Of a stretch of 64,000 bases of DNA, positions 17,760 through 28,560 are shown piece after piece. The notes below the pieces were generated by a model, which saw only the letters and a program-made list of their open reading frames with translations, did no database searches and was not told the DNA's origin. Where the stretch lies: contig OZ241746.1 in assembly GCA_965201045.1 (NCBI GenBank), forward strand, positions 1,178,001-1,242,000, written 5' to 3'. A program made the translations under genes and the position numbers. Positions within the stretch are counted from its first letter, which is position 1. Each line of letters starts with the position of its first letter. The DNA comes from JAPORK01 sp026710285 (lineage in GTDB: Bacteria; Pseudomonadota; Gammaproteobacteria; Pseudomonadales; Endozoicomonadaceae).

Positions 17760-20700
17760 CTATTCTAATAGTGTATACATATCAATTCTCACTGTCTTGT
17801 CCTGCTGATTACAAAATTGTTCAAGCAGAGACCGGTAATTTAAACGCTTGTTCACAATAGAACCATCAACAAAAAAAAGATAGGTTTTCCATCCATTTGC
17901 CAACCGTTTTACAACAGACAAGTGAACAGTAGACCCAATAATTGCTGTTTTGTTTACCGGAACAAGACTCTTTATTTTCAGAAGATCGCTTTCAGGTTCA
18001 GGTATGGTAGTCACTGTATTTCCTGAAGGCAACACTGAATTTAATGTTTTTATAAGAGAGGCAAAATATAGTTGATAGTTTTTAGGGTTCTGCTCAAGAT
18101 CATAACCACGTCGTGTAATTAAAAAATCTTTAAATAATTCAGTATCCAACTCTTTTTTTGAAAGCATGGCAGTTACAAGGATTGTACCTGCATCACATTC
18201 GACATTGTTTCCGCAGGCAGATGAACATAAGATGCTATAGACTGCACTCGTATCACCCATATTTTGTAATCTGAGAAACCTGTTATTAGAAGATACAACG
18301 TGTGGTATATTGTGCAAAAACAACAAATCAACAAGATCTTCTGTAAAAAGATCAGGAGGTATAGAAGTTATTTGACCGGCAATTACATCCAGATCAGCAA
18401 AATGGTATGATTTAGCACCAGAGACTTTTAGCATGCGGCGAAGTTTATAACTGGTGGCCCCTTTTTCAGCAACACTAAATTCTTCAGTGGCTTCTACACC
18501 CAAAAAAGCAAATGCTGCATCGGCTGCAATCAGGGTAACCATTTGTGTGACACCCACAACGGCAGATGCAATGTTAAGACCTCTATTGGCAGGAGCAACT
18601 GCTGCTGCAACAGGGATACAACTACCAGTTGCTGCAATTCCCACGGTTACTGTTGCCAATGTTGTATTCCCTGCACTGACAACAGTGGCTCCCAGCGCTG
18701 CAATGGTCAACCCGGCGGCAACAACTGATGTAGCAAGATTCACCCATTTATTGTGAAGGGCACCCAACCCTGCGGTACCGATATAACCCGCCCATTTAAA
18801 AACGGTTCCCAACCATTGGGGCATATTTCCGTCAGGGTCAGCATTCATTACGGGGTTATTACCAGCAAAACAGTAGCCAACACCCAGTGGATCTTCACTT
18901 AAAAAATAACGCTGTTGTGGGTTATAAATTCTGTTTCCTGCACTTAAAAACTGCCAACCGGTCAAAACATCAGTACGCTCACCATCAAATCCATACGCTA
19001 TTGTTTGGTCGGTTGGTGGCTGAATCTGGTGCCATACCATGCCATAAGGACTGTAAACATTGTATTGTGTTGTCTTGTATTTAGGTTGATTGTGTATTTT
19101 ACTCAGAACACTAACAACATCACCTTTATAATTTTTTTCATAATATTCACTAACAACACCATCTGTTGTTTTAGCCACTCCCTGATAGCCGATAGTATGT
19201 ACAGAGTGTCCTGGTGTATTCAATTTTTCATTAATTAATGCGCCTGATCGGTAAAAGAGATAACGGATATTTTGTTGGTATTTTTCCATAACCTCCTGAT
19301 TATTACCATCATAAATGTAAGTGTTATGATAACCATGGTATGTAATGATTTCAGCAACTTGATTAAAAGCATTGTAAGTAATATGATTTTTTTCTACGTC
19401 CGTAGTCATATTTCCCGCTGAATCATAAGTCATTTGTTTTGTAGTGGGTGTATTTTGATTCCACGCTGTACTGATATACTGAATACGTAAAGGAGCTGCA
19501 GGATTAGTATATTCATAAGCTATTCTTTTACTTCCTGTTTTTTTTTGTTGCTGGTCCTGTAAATTTTCTACAACACTTTTTAACTGGTTTAATGCAGTGA
19601 AGTTATAATTTTGATGAGTAATAACCGGAGCCTTTATGAGCCCTGATCCCGTAAAAACGGTATCACGTGGACATAAGGGTAAACCGGCTGAGCCATGACA
19701 GGTCATGGTTATTAAATTATTCAGTAAATCATATTTATAATTAAAAATACCGTACTGATCATTGTCTTTTTTTTGATACAATATAGTGATGTTGTCATGG
19801 CGGTCATAACCAAAAAACCATTGTGAAATGATTTTGTTTTCCAGTGTGTCAGTTACTCTTTGCTGATGCCCATAGTTGTCATAACAGATATTTCGCTGCA
19901 TTCCGCTGCCATAATAAATGGTTTTAATACGAGAAAATCCATCATAATGCACAGAAGATAATATCTGATTGCTTTTATTGATAGCAGAGTAAATTGTTTT
20001 TTTAACACGCCCCTGTTCATCATAGATAGTGTTAGTGACATTTCCTGAAATATCAGTAACACTAATAACATGTCTGTTATTATCATACTTCCACTGTAGC
20101 GTGTAGTCAGGATAGTTATTTTTACCTTTATGTACTAATGATTGCATCATACCATCAGCACTATAACCATAAAAAGAAGTGCCGCTGTTATCTGTTTTTT
20201 GTGTCACAAGCGCAGTAACTGGGTCATATTTTAACGTCCATTGTTTTTTTCCATCAACAAGTTCAGCAACCGGTAACCCAATAGCATTATATTTCCATGA
20301 TATACGATGTCTTGTGGCAGTTATGATAAAATCAGCAAGACCATCAGCTGTGTAATGATAAAAGCTTTTTCCTTTCTCTATTCGGGATTTCCACATTAAT
20401 TGTCCTGCCGCATTATAATATGCGGATGCAAGCAGATAATGATTTCCGTAAACATCAAAAAATTGTACTGCAGTAATATGACCGGTCAGATCATAGGTTT
20501 TATGAATTCGGTTACCGACCGGATTAACTGTATCGGTAAGCTGTCCCAGTGCATTATAATATTGTCTGGTCACTCTCCCTAAAATGTTCTGTGAGACAGC
20601 TCTTCCAAAACCATCATAAGTAATAAACGAAACTTTATCAGTTTGCTTATCACTTTGCAGGCAGAGCGTTTTCATATCAGGCAAATATCTGTTAGGCGCA

Positions 20701-23180
20701 GGTAATATCCAATATTTAACCGGTTTATTTAATAGGTTATAGCGGGATACAGACAGTACAGAGTATTCATTCTGTGCATTGCGCTGATAATTAACCACAC
20801 ATCGGTATGCATCTTCATATTGTATAAAATCTGTTTCACCATTTGAGAGGTGAACACTAGTTGCTCTGCCTGAGTAGTCATGATTCGGTATAGCTGTCAA
20901 TGTATATGTTTTACCTGTTGAATCAAACTGGTATGCTTTATATGAAGCAATCTGACCATATCGATTGTAAGCAGTGCTTTGTCTGAGCCACCATTGACCG
21001 GATAATGGTCTTCCGTCAGCAGTTAACGCTTCATCAAAACTCATTAGTGTTCTGCCTGCACCATCAAAGATTATTTTATTTTGTAATCCATTAGGTGCTG
21101 TGATAATAACCTGATTTAATCTATCTGAAACTGTGTATTGGTAGTATCTGCTGGTGGCAAAAGATGTACTCACAGCAAAATCTGTCTGTATCAGCCGACC
21201 CCACAAATCATAATGGTAAAGTGTAATATTTCTGCCGTCGGGTTTGACACTCTTCAATAACTGATTAGTAAATAAACTAGTGGTGACAGCAGAAGAAAGC
21301 TGCGATTGTTTATCGCCTAAAACGGTTGTTGTGTAGGAAGTTTTACGGTAACCATCAGTACTTTTAATATAATAATAATTGTTTATTAGTGAGGTTAATG
21401 AAGCATCTTCAGCAGCATTTCCCGTTAAAATTATTTGTTTCAACAGACCATAACTAAAAGGGTCATGCACATTTCGGTAGTAATGCCGAATCATTGTTCT
21501 TTTTTGCTGTCCTGCCTGATATATTTGGTGATCAAGCATCAGTATATAGCCAGATCCAGTGTGGTTAATTACTTTATGATAATAGTTGTAGATTCTCACA
21601 GCAGGTGGTGAACGCTTATCACATGGTGCAGGGTAGCGGATAACTGATTCAACCGGTGCACCAAAAGACCAGTTTTTTGGTATGGCAGGGCAGGATGTAT
21701 TACCTGTGACCGGGCAATAGCTTATTTTTGTTAAACGCCCATATTCGTCTTTAAAGCTGATCAGTCTTCCTCTTTCATTATAAGTACTCACAGTTGAGGT
21801 AACCGATGGGACAGAAGATGAGCTTCCCCAGACATATGTTTCTGTCTTTAATGGTAAGCTATAAGTAGATGGCAGGTTAGAAAAAGCAGTGTGAGCACAA
21901 CCATCAGGTTCATCAGTACGACAAAAAAAGTTGTGTACTTCTAAAAAAACACTTCCGGTTTTATCACTAATTTTTTTGGTATCAATTAACAAATGATACT
22001 TATTATAAGTTTGAATTTCTTTTACAATTCCATTGTCTTTTTGTGTGTGATAGGTGTAGCTGGAAGGTGCATCAAACAGAATGTCTTTTTGTGTATAGCC
22101 AATGGCAGATAAACCTGAATTATAACCAAGATAATTATTTTTACTACCATTAACAGCAGAATATTGATAATGCTCAACAGACATCGGTTGCCCTATACCT
22201 GGATCTGTTTTTTCTGCAGAAACAACACACAGTGATACTGTTTTTGTACCTGTATCTATCTTCATTGCATCAGTACAATTATATACTATTTCCTTTTTTA
22301 ATCCGCCGGGATAACTAATCTGAGCAAGAAGATTTCTTTTATAATAAAGAAAAATGCCTGCATATTTATTGCTTTGTGCTAAAGGTAATGTAACCGCACT
22401 TAAATGGTTGTTGGTGTGATTAATAAATACTGAGACCAACTCTCCTTTAGTGCCTCTGCTAACAACGATAATTTTATTTTTTTTGTAATGTAATGTAATT
22501 GCGTGTCCCTCATCATCAGTAACAGACTGCAATAAATGTGTGCCCGGCTTATAAACAAAATAAACACGCCACCCATCCTGTTGCTCCAGCTCTATTTCAT
22601 AACCATCATGATTCAGTATTTCCCGTAATCCGTTTGCATAAGTAATTACAAAATGAGTATTTATATCACCACTGATATACATATCATGCAGTTTATGATA
22701 CAAAGGCCACCAGCGACCACCTGCTTGTTGTTGCAGATAAAAATTTTGACCAAATGATGTAGTTAACTGATGTGTTTGCAGATTGAAGTGAGTTAAGTTC
22801 CAGCTCCACCCGGCTCCCAACCCATCTTTATTAGCAAAAGCGTTGCTGCTGTATAGTACTTTGAGATCAATGTTTGGACCGTGACCAAAATTACTCAGCA
22901 GGCTCCCACCTTTGATATACGTACTAAATACTCCGGTACGTGGATCTACCTGTGAACCCCATGACTTTTTAAAATTGAAGGCATTGGACCAAAGTTCAGA
23001 TGTATTGTCTTGTTTTAATTTTTTTCTTATTCCATTTGTATTAGCTTTTAACTGTCTGTGATTGTTTATGCTTGTATATCTGCCATTATAATTATTGTTA
23101 GCTGTACAAACAATAAACACAATTTGTTCAGTTATTGATAAGAAAAATATAAATAATAATCGAATAAAACAAAACAACAT
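17760..23180 (-). CDS. Large secreted YD/RHS-repeat protein (RHS-1)
   Basis: 1806 residues from the ATG at 23180, which has AAGGGA just upstream; a TTG at 23195 is less likely. It begins with a hydrophobic export signal ending near VCTA-NN. A conserved entry domain follows (LWSNAFNFKKSWGSQVDPRT, SNFGHGPNIDL), then many YD repeats (YDxxGR) that in known Rhs/TcC proteins form a hollow shell. The core ends with GWQFLSAGNRIYNPQQRYFL...GNNPVMNADPDGNMPQWLG near 1450. The tip of about 355 residues has an 85-residue Ala/Gly-rich hydrophobic stretch, then a domain with C1662 (NNVECDAGT), H1753 (VHLSVV) and D1772 (FVDGS). No adjacent immunity gene, VgrG or PAAR is seen. Activity unknown; probably a surface or secreted toxin-like protein. 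Confidence 0.88.
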   Translation of the reverse strand: MLFCFIRLLFIFFLSITEQIVFIVCTANNNYNGRYTSINNHRQLKANTNGIRKKLKQDNTSELWSNAFNFKKSWGSQVDPRTGVFSTYIKGGSLLSNFGHGPNIDLKVLYSSNAFANKDGLGAGWSWNLTHFNLQTHQLTTSFGQNFYLQQQAGGRWWPLYHKLHDMYISGDINTHFVITYANGLREILNHDGYEIELEQQDGWRVYFVYKPGTHLLQSVTDDEGHAITLHYKKNKIIVVSRGTKGELVSVFINHTNNHLSAVTLPLAQSNKYAGIFLYYKRNLLAQISYPGGLKKEIVYNCTDAMKIDTGTKTVSLCVVSAEKTDPGIGQPMSVEHYQYSAVNGSKNNYLGYNSGLSAIGYTQKDILFDAPSSYTYHTQKDNGIVKEIQTYNKYHLLIDTKKISDKTGSVFLEVHNFFCRTDEPDGCAHTAFSNLPSTYSLPLKTETYVWGSSSSVPSVTSTVSTYNERGRLISFKDEYGRLTKISYCPVTGNTSCPAIPKNWSFGAPVESVIRYPAPCDKRSPPAVRIYNYYHKVINHTGSGYILMLDHQIYQAGQQKRTMIRHYYRNVHDPFSYGLLKQIILTGNAAEDASLTSLINNYYYIKSTDGYRKTSYTTTVLGDKQSQLSSAVTTSLFTNQLLKSVKPDGRNITLYHYDLWGRLIQTDFAVSTSFATSRYYQYTVSDRLNQVIITAPNGLQNKIIFDGAGRTLMSFDEALTADGRPLSGQWWLRQSTAYNRYGQIASYKAYQFDSTGKTYTLTAIPNHDYSGRATSVHLSNGETDFIQYEDAYRCVVNYQRNAQNEYSVLSVSRYNLLNKPVKYWILPAPNRYLPDMKTLCLQSDKQTDKVSFITYDGFGRAVSQNILGRVTRQYYNALGQLTDTVNPVGNRIHKTYDLTGHITAVQFFDVYGNHYLLASAYYNAAGQLMWKSRIEKGKSFYHYTADGLADFIITATRHRISWKYNAIGLPVAELVDGKKQWTLKYDPVTALVTQKTDNSGTSFYGYSADGMMQSLVHKGKNNYPDYTLQWKYDNNRHVISVTDISGNVTNTIYDEQGRVKKTIYSAINKSNQILSSVHYDGFSRIKTIYYGSGMQRNICYDNYGHQQRVTDTLENKIISQWFFGYDRHDNITILYQKKDNDQYGIFNYKYDLLNNLITMTCHGSAGLPLCPRDTVFTGSGLIKAPVITHQNYNFTALNQLKSVVENLQDQQQKKTGSKRIAYEYTNPAAPLRIQYISTAWNQNTPTTKQMTYDSAGNMTTDVEKNHITYNAFNQVAEIITYHGYHNTYIYDGNNQEVMEKYQQNIRYLFYRSGALINEKLNTPGHSVHTIGYQGVAKTTDGVVSEYYEKNYKGDVVSVLSKIHNQPKYKTTQYNVYSPYGMVWHQIQPPTDQTIAYGFDGERTDVLTGWQFLSAGNRIYNPQQRYFLSEDPLGVGYCFAGNNPVMNADPDGNMPQWLGTVFKWAGYIGTAGLGALHNKWVNLATSVVAAGLTIAALGATVVSAGNTTLATVTVGIAATGSCIPVAAAVAPANRGLNIASAVVGVTQMVTLIAADAAFAFLGVEATEEFSVAEKGATSYKLRRMLKVSGAKSYHFADLDVIAGQITSIPPDLFTEDLVDLLFLHNIPHVVSSNNRFLRLQNMGDTSAVYSILCSSACGNNVECDAGTILVTAMLSKKELDTELFKDFLITRRGYDLEQNPKNYQLYFASLIKTLNSVLPSGNTVTTIPEPESDLLKIKSLVPVNKTAIIGSTVHLSVVKRLANGWKTYLFFVDGSIVNKRLNYRSLLEQFCNQQDKTVRIDMYTLLE

Positions 23181-24824
23181 ATGATCCCTTAACAAAAAAA
23201 TGTTGCTATATAAAGTATTGTTTTTTTAAATAAATTAGGGTTGTCAATTTTTTTATCAGGCACTCCGTAACACATCTCCTTTCCAGGGCTGTCTCTTAGC
23301 TCACATGATAGTGTTTAATTCTGTTTGTCCGTTTGCCTAAATAACATTAATTGTTCCTGAAAGACTACCCTGCAGGGATAGAAGGAAATCAACAGGTTAA
23401 TCTGTTATTAATTTTGATTTTTATTGAAAATAATCTACCGTATCAGACAAATTAACAAACACTCATTTAAAGTTTGAAAAGCTGATAAGCAGTAAAAAAT
23501 ATAAATGCTACTACCAAAAATGTGTAGAATTTATAAAATAATTTTTTATTCTAATGGCATAAATATATTAATCTTTAATGTTTTATCTTTCGGATCACGA
23601 AATTGTCTAACCAGTGACCTATAGCCGAAGCGCTCATAAAAAACAGTACCGTTATCATAAAAAACATACGCTCTCCAGCTGGCTGGCAGCCGCTTTACAA
23701 TGCTCATATGAGCTTTAGATGCAACAACTGCTGTTTTATTGATTGAAATAAGGCTATGTATTTTCCAGTAATCATGTGCCGGACTGGATGTAATCGTGAT
23801 TTCACTTTCCGGGCGTGCCAGTGAATCTAATAGCCTGACAATGGCAAAATAATATGTTTTATAATTCGCACGAGAACCTACAGAAGCAAAATTTCGCCGT
23901 GCAATTAAAAAATCTCTGAGTAATTCAATATCCAGATATCTGTCGAAAAAAGTAGCAGTCATGATGATTGTACCTGCATCGCATGCCACATTATTGCCGT
24001 ATGCAGACAAGCATAATATTTTATATATTTCGAGTGCATTTTTCATCTTGTCTGATCTCAGAAACCCCTTGTCAAAGGAAACCAGATGAGGCGCTTTACT
24101 CATAAACATCTCTCCAATAAACTCTTCTGAATCAAGAGCATGACTTAATGGAGCTGTTTTCGTACTATCAAAAGGCACAAATAAAGAAGATTTGCCTGAT
24201 ATAGAAGAGGCTTTTAACATACCCGGCGGTTTATAAATTGTGGTTTCTGTTGCAGAAACACTAGATTCTTCAGCCAGCTCTGCACCTAAAGCAGCAAATA
24301 CTGCACTGGTTGCAATCACTGTGACCATTTGTGTAATACCTACCACAGCAGATGTAATGTTAAGACCTTTGTTTGCAGGGGTCACTGCTGTGACCACGGG
24401 AATACAACTGCCAACTGCTGCAATTCCCGTAGCCACTGTTGCTAATGCTGTACTCCCGGCACTGGCAGCTGTTGCTCCAAATGCTGCAACGCTCAATCCG
24501 GCAGCAACCACTGATGTAGCAAGGTTTACCCATTTGTTGTGAAGCGCTCCAAGCCCTGCTGTACCTACATAACCCGCCCATTTAAAAACAGCTCCCAGCC
24601 ACCTGGGCATATTTCCATCAGGGTCAATATTCATTATGGGGTTATTGCCCGCAAAACAGTAACCAGAACCTAACGGATCTTCACTTAAAAAATGACGCTG
24701 TTGCGGATTGTAAACCCGGTTCCCTGCACCTAAAAACTGCCATCCGGTCAGATTCTCTGTACGTTTACCATTAAAGCCATATACTATTGTTTGATCAGAT
24801 GGCGGTTTAACCCGATGCCATAGT
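21888..24824. repeat. 2.9-kb segmental duplication, copy A
   Basis: The 5' end of RHS-1, the 350-base gap and the 3' end of RHS-2 are near-identical to 35728-38665, with only a few substitutions seen (for example at 22273/36113 and 23593/37434). The event must be recent. Confidence 0.9.
23196..23545. other. Intergenic region between RHS-1 and RHS-2
   Basis: AT-rich upstream region of RHS-1. It contains TTGACA on the - strand (about 23240) and a short copy of the dispersed repeat (CAGGGCTGTCTCTTAGCTCA, 23284-23303). Duplicated at 37037-37386. Confidence 0.5.
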
Positions 24825-26437
24825 AAGCCAGGAAGGTTATAGTGCCATGATATACGGTGTCCTGTGGAAGTTATGACAAAATCAGTAAGCCCATCAACTG
24901 TATAATGATAATAATTATTCCCCGCCTCTATTTGATATTCCCACATTAACTGTCCTGCTGCATTATAATGTGCGGATGAAAGCAAATAATGTTCTCCGTT
25001 AATGCCAAAAAACGCTATTGCAGTAATATGACTAGTCAGATCATAGATGTTATGAATTCGGCTACCTGCCGAATTAACTGTATCGGTAACCTGTCCCAGC
25101 GCATTGTAATATTGTTTGGTAATTCTTCCTGAAGTGTTCTGCAAGACAACTCTTCCAAAGCCATCATAAGTAATAAATGAAACTTTATCAGTTTGTTTAT
25201 CACTGCGAAGACATAGTGTTTTCATATCAGGCAAATGTCCATTGGGTGCAGGTAATACCCAATATTTAACCGGTTTATTTAATATGTTATAACGAGAGAC
25301 AGAAAGCACTGAGTATTCATTCTGCACATTGCGCCGATAATTCACTACACACCGGAATGCATCATCATATTGTATAAAATCTGTTTCACCATTTGAGAGG
25401 TGAACACTAGTTGCTCTGCCTGAGTAGTCATGATTTGGTGTAGCTGTCAATGTATATGTTTTACCTGTTGAATCAAACTGGTATGCTTTATATGAAGCAA
25501 TCTGACCATATCGATTGTAAGCAGTGCTTTGTCTGAGCCACCATTGACCGGATAATGGTCTTCCGTCAGCAGTTAACGCTTCATCAAAACTCATTAGTGT
25601 TCTGCCTGCACCATCAAAGATTATTTTATTTTGTAATCCGTTAGGTGCTGTGATAATAACCTGATTTAATCTATTTGAAATTGTGTATTGGTAGTATCTG
25701 CTGGTGGCAAAAGATGTACTCACAGCAAAATCTGTCTGTATCAGCCGACCCCACAAATCATAATGGTAAAGTGTAATATTTCTGCCGTCGGGTTTGACAC
25801 TCTTCAATAACTGATTAGTAAATAAACTAGTGGTGACAGCAGAAGAAAGCTGCGATTGTTTATCGCCTAAAACGGTTGTTGTGTAGGAAGTTTTACGGTA
25901 ACCATCAGTACTTTTAATATAATAATAATTGTTTATTAGTGAGGTTAATGAAGCATCTTCAGCAGCATTTCCCGTTAAAATTATTTGTTTCAACAGACCA
26001 TAACTAAAAGGGTCATGCACATTTCGGTAGTAATGCCGAATCATTGTTCTTTTTTGCTGTCCTGCCTGATATATTTGGTGATCAAGCATCAGTATATAGC
26101 CAGATCCAGTGTGGTTAATTACTTTATGATAATAGTTGTAGATTCTCACAGCAGGTGGTGAACGCTTATCACATGGTGCAGGGTAGCGGATAACTGATTC
26201 AACCGGTGCACCAAAAGACCAGTTTTTTGGTATGGCAGGGCAGGATGCATTACCTGTGACCGGGCAATAGCTTATTTTTGTTAAACGCCCATATTCGTCT
26301 TTAAAGCTGATCAGTCTTCCTCTTTCATTATAAGTACTCACAGTTGAGGTAACCGATGGGACAGAAGATGAGCTTCCCCAGATATATGTTTCTGTCTTTA
26401 ATGGTAAGCTATAAGTAGATGGCAGGTCAGAAAAAGT
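23546..26437 (-). pseudogene. Truncated chimeric RHS gene (RHS-2)
   Basis: The 5' end is lost at the IS256 junction (about 26437). The longest frame starts at an internal ATG (26341) and has 931 residues, but RHS homology runs to the junction. A central part of about 440 residues is deleted near 24825-24831, where HRISWHYNLPGL jumps straight to WHRVKPPSDQ. From the 3' end to about 25375 the sequence follows RHS-4 (37387-42810). From about 25381 to the junction it is nearly identical to RHS-1. So this copy is a recombinant of two paralogues, with no export signal and no start site of its own. Confidence 0.88.
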
Positions 26438-27400
26438 TGCAAAAAAGTGATATGTCTGATTGATTTACTGTTAGAAAAAAATGTGAATCAATAGAGGATA
26501 TTATCATGAATAAAAATAACGTTATTGAGTTTGAAAATTCAGTTAATTTATCTGATCCTTTGACAGACATGTTGAGAACAGGCGCTCGTCAACTGATTTA
26601 TGAGGCAGTTGAAACTGAACTGGAAGAGTTTATAGAACAATTTAAGAATCGTCGCCTTGAAAATGGACGTGCAGCGGTGATTCGAAATGGTTATCAACCG
26701 GAACGACAGTTGCAAACCAGTATAGGACCAGTCACAGTAAAAATACCAAAAGTTCGGGCAAAAGATGGAAACCCTGTAACTTTCAACTCGAAACTGGTTC
26801 CTCCCTGGATTCGCAAGATACGTTCACCTGAAGCTGCGCTTCCATGGCTGTACCTGAAAGGGATTTCCACAGGAGAAATGGGAAATGCTCTGAAGGTTTT
26901 GATCGACAATCAGGCAGAAAGATTTTCTCCTGCCACTGTTAGTCGATTAAAACAAAAATGGGCTGAAGATTACAAAAAGTGGCAGATCCGGCGACTGGAC
27001 CAGGATAAATGGGTTTATCTCTGGGCTGACGGTATTTATAGTGGTTTACGAGCTGAAGATGTAAAACTGTGCGCATTAGTCATTGTAGGAGTTAACGAGC
27101 ATGGAGAGAAACGCTTTCTTGCAATCGAGGATGGCATTCGTGAATCAGCACAAAGCTGGCGTGAAGTACTCCTGAAGCTTAAAGCTAAAGGCATGAACTC
27201 TCCCAAACTTGCAGCAGGTGATGGTGCCCTGGGTTTTTGGTTGGCAATGGATAAAATTTATCCGGATACACGTCATCAGCGTGCTGGATGCATAAGACCA
27301 TGAATGTACTCAACTGTGTACCCAAATACCTACAGCCAAAGTTAAGCCTGGAAAATGTGCAGAAAAAAACTGGCAACGATTAAGAGGTTTCATACAGCTA
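26438..27400 (+). pseudogene. IS256-family transposase, frameshifted and truncated
   Basis: The frame from 26506 gives 265 residues of an IS256-type (mutator-like) DDE transposase: GARQLIYEAVETELEEFI, RAAVIRNGYQPERQLQTSIG, IPKVRAKDG, the first catalytic Asp in WADGIYSGLR, and the second in AAGDGALGFW. At about 27283 a 1-base loss turns TRHQR-CW-HKT into RAGCIRP-stop. The next frame carries on as WMHKTMNVLNCVPKYLQPKL and then stops. The C-terminal third with the catalytic Glu is missing. Its left edge marks where RHS-2 was cut. Confidence 0.9.
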
Positions 27401-27454
27401 CCCGGCTGTCACAGGAGTAAATTTCAAAGATGGAATTGAGCAAACTGAATCAAA

Positions 27455-27946
27455 TCAGACTATCGCTTCATGAGACTTTTTTTTATTTGCAATTATCTCA
27501 AATTGCTGATTACGATCAACATGCTGACCACAAGCGCGTTTACGTTGTAATTTTCGTTTTACAAAGCTATGTTTTTTGAGCAGTTTGCTAACAATGTTAC
27601 GGCTTACACATATACCGGCAGCTTTCATTTTTTCACTGACTTCAGCACAAGATATCTTCAACCAGCGGGTTTTTTGATTCATTGGATCTTCTGCCACATG
27701 TGGTTCAATAATGGTCTGGAATGTTTCTACAACAGTAGATTTATTTTCTTGTGCTTTGCGTCCTCCTCCGGGACAGCGAACTCTGGTTTCAGAATTTAGT
27801 TGATTTTTTTCCATTTCAGATAATGCTTTATGAATTGTTTGACGAGAGCAACCCAGTAGGTCGGCTATATACTTTATACCACCATGTCCTAGTTTTTGTG
27901 CTTCCACAGCTGCATAATGGCGGCGATCTTTTTCGTTAAAGACAGC
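27455..27946 (-). pseudogene. ISAzo13-family transposase, N-terminal fragment
   Basis: Readable from FNEKDRRHYAAVEAQ (about 27946) through LGHGGIKYIADLLGCSRQTI and RVRCPGGGRK to HVDRNQQFEIIANK. This is the N-terminal part of ISAzo13-type transposases, which normally continue into a DDE domain of about 250 more residues. No in-frame continuation is present beyond 27455. Its 5' edge touches the fur start. Confidence 0.85.
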
Positions 27947-27950
27947 AACA

Positions 27951-28364
27951 GTGAAAAGTCAGCAATTAAAGAGGGTGGGACTTAAAGTTACAGTGCCACG
28001 CTTACGCATACTCCAGGTCCTGGAATCTTCTGATAAAATCCATTTTAGTGCTGAAGATGTATACAAAGCACTTTTAGATATGAAAGAAGATGTGAGTCTT
28101 GCCACGATTTACCGGGTTTTAACTCAGTTTGAAAGAGCCGGATTAGTCTGTCGGCATAAATTTGAAGAAGGTCGTGCTGTTTTTGAGCTGGCCAATAGTG
28201 AGCATCATGATCATATGGTTTGTATTGATACGGGTAAAATTATTGAGTTTCAAAATGAATTTATTGAAAAAGCACAGACAGAAATTGCTAATGCACATGG
28301 CTATGAACTGGTCGACCATACGTTAGTACTGTATGTGAAAAAGAAAGCTAATAAACCTAAATAA
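27951..28364 (+). CDS. fur: Ferric uptake regulator Fur
   Basis: Fur is the Fe2+-dependent repressor of iron-uptake genes. The 137 residues match the family. The N-terminal winged helix is LKRVGLKVTVPRLRILQVL...VSLATIYRVLTQF. The dimerisation and metal domain has EHHDHMVCIDTGKIIEF, which supplies His and Cys ligands; the second CxxC of some Fur proteins is absent, as in Pseudomonas. The start is GTG (27951) with no clear ribosome-binding site. The residues before GLKVT fit the usual Fur N-terminus, so the gene may be whole. The ISAzo13 remnant ends within a few bases, so the native promoter may be lost. Confidence 0.95.
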   Translation: MKSQQLKRVGLKVTVPRLRILQVLESSDKIHFSAEDVYKALLDMKEDVSLATIYRVLTQFERAGLVCRHKFEEGRAVFELANSEHHDHMVCIDTGKIIEFQNEFIEKAQTEIANAHGYELVDHTLVLYVKKKANKPK

Positions 28365-28560
28365 TCTGTTTGCGGAATGTATTATGCAACAGTAGCAAAC
28401 AGTCATCCTGTCTCTTTTTGGTGTAAATATTAACTACAGCCCACCTTACAAAAGCATTTTCCATATTAATTCTGTCAATAAATTTTTAGCATTATCAACA
28501 AACAAAAACAGCAAACCTTAGTATTTATTGCAAATGTGCCTTTGTTTTATTAAGCAAATT
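28365..28560. other. Gap between fur and the crc-like gene
   Basis: AT-rich gap between converging genes. No clear terminator hairpin or gene seen. Confidence 0.3.

Noticed and set aside
18454..18756. Ala/Thr-rich + strand frames (also 24240-24542, 38081-38383, 48515-48703)
   Set aside because: They recur at the same place in each RHS gene because they are antisense to the Ala/Gly-rich tip segment.
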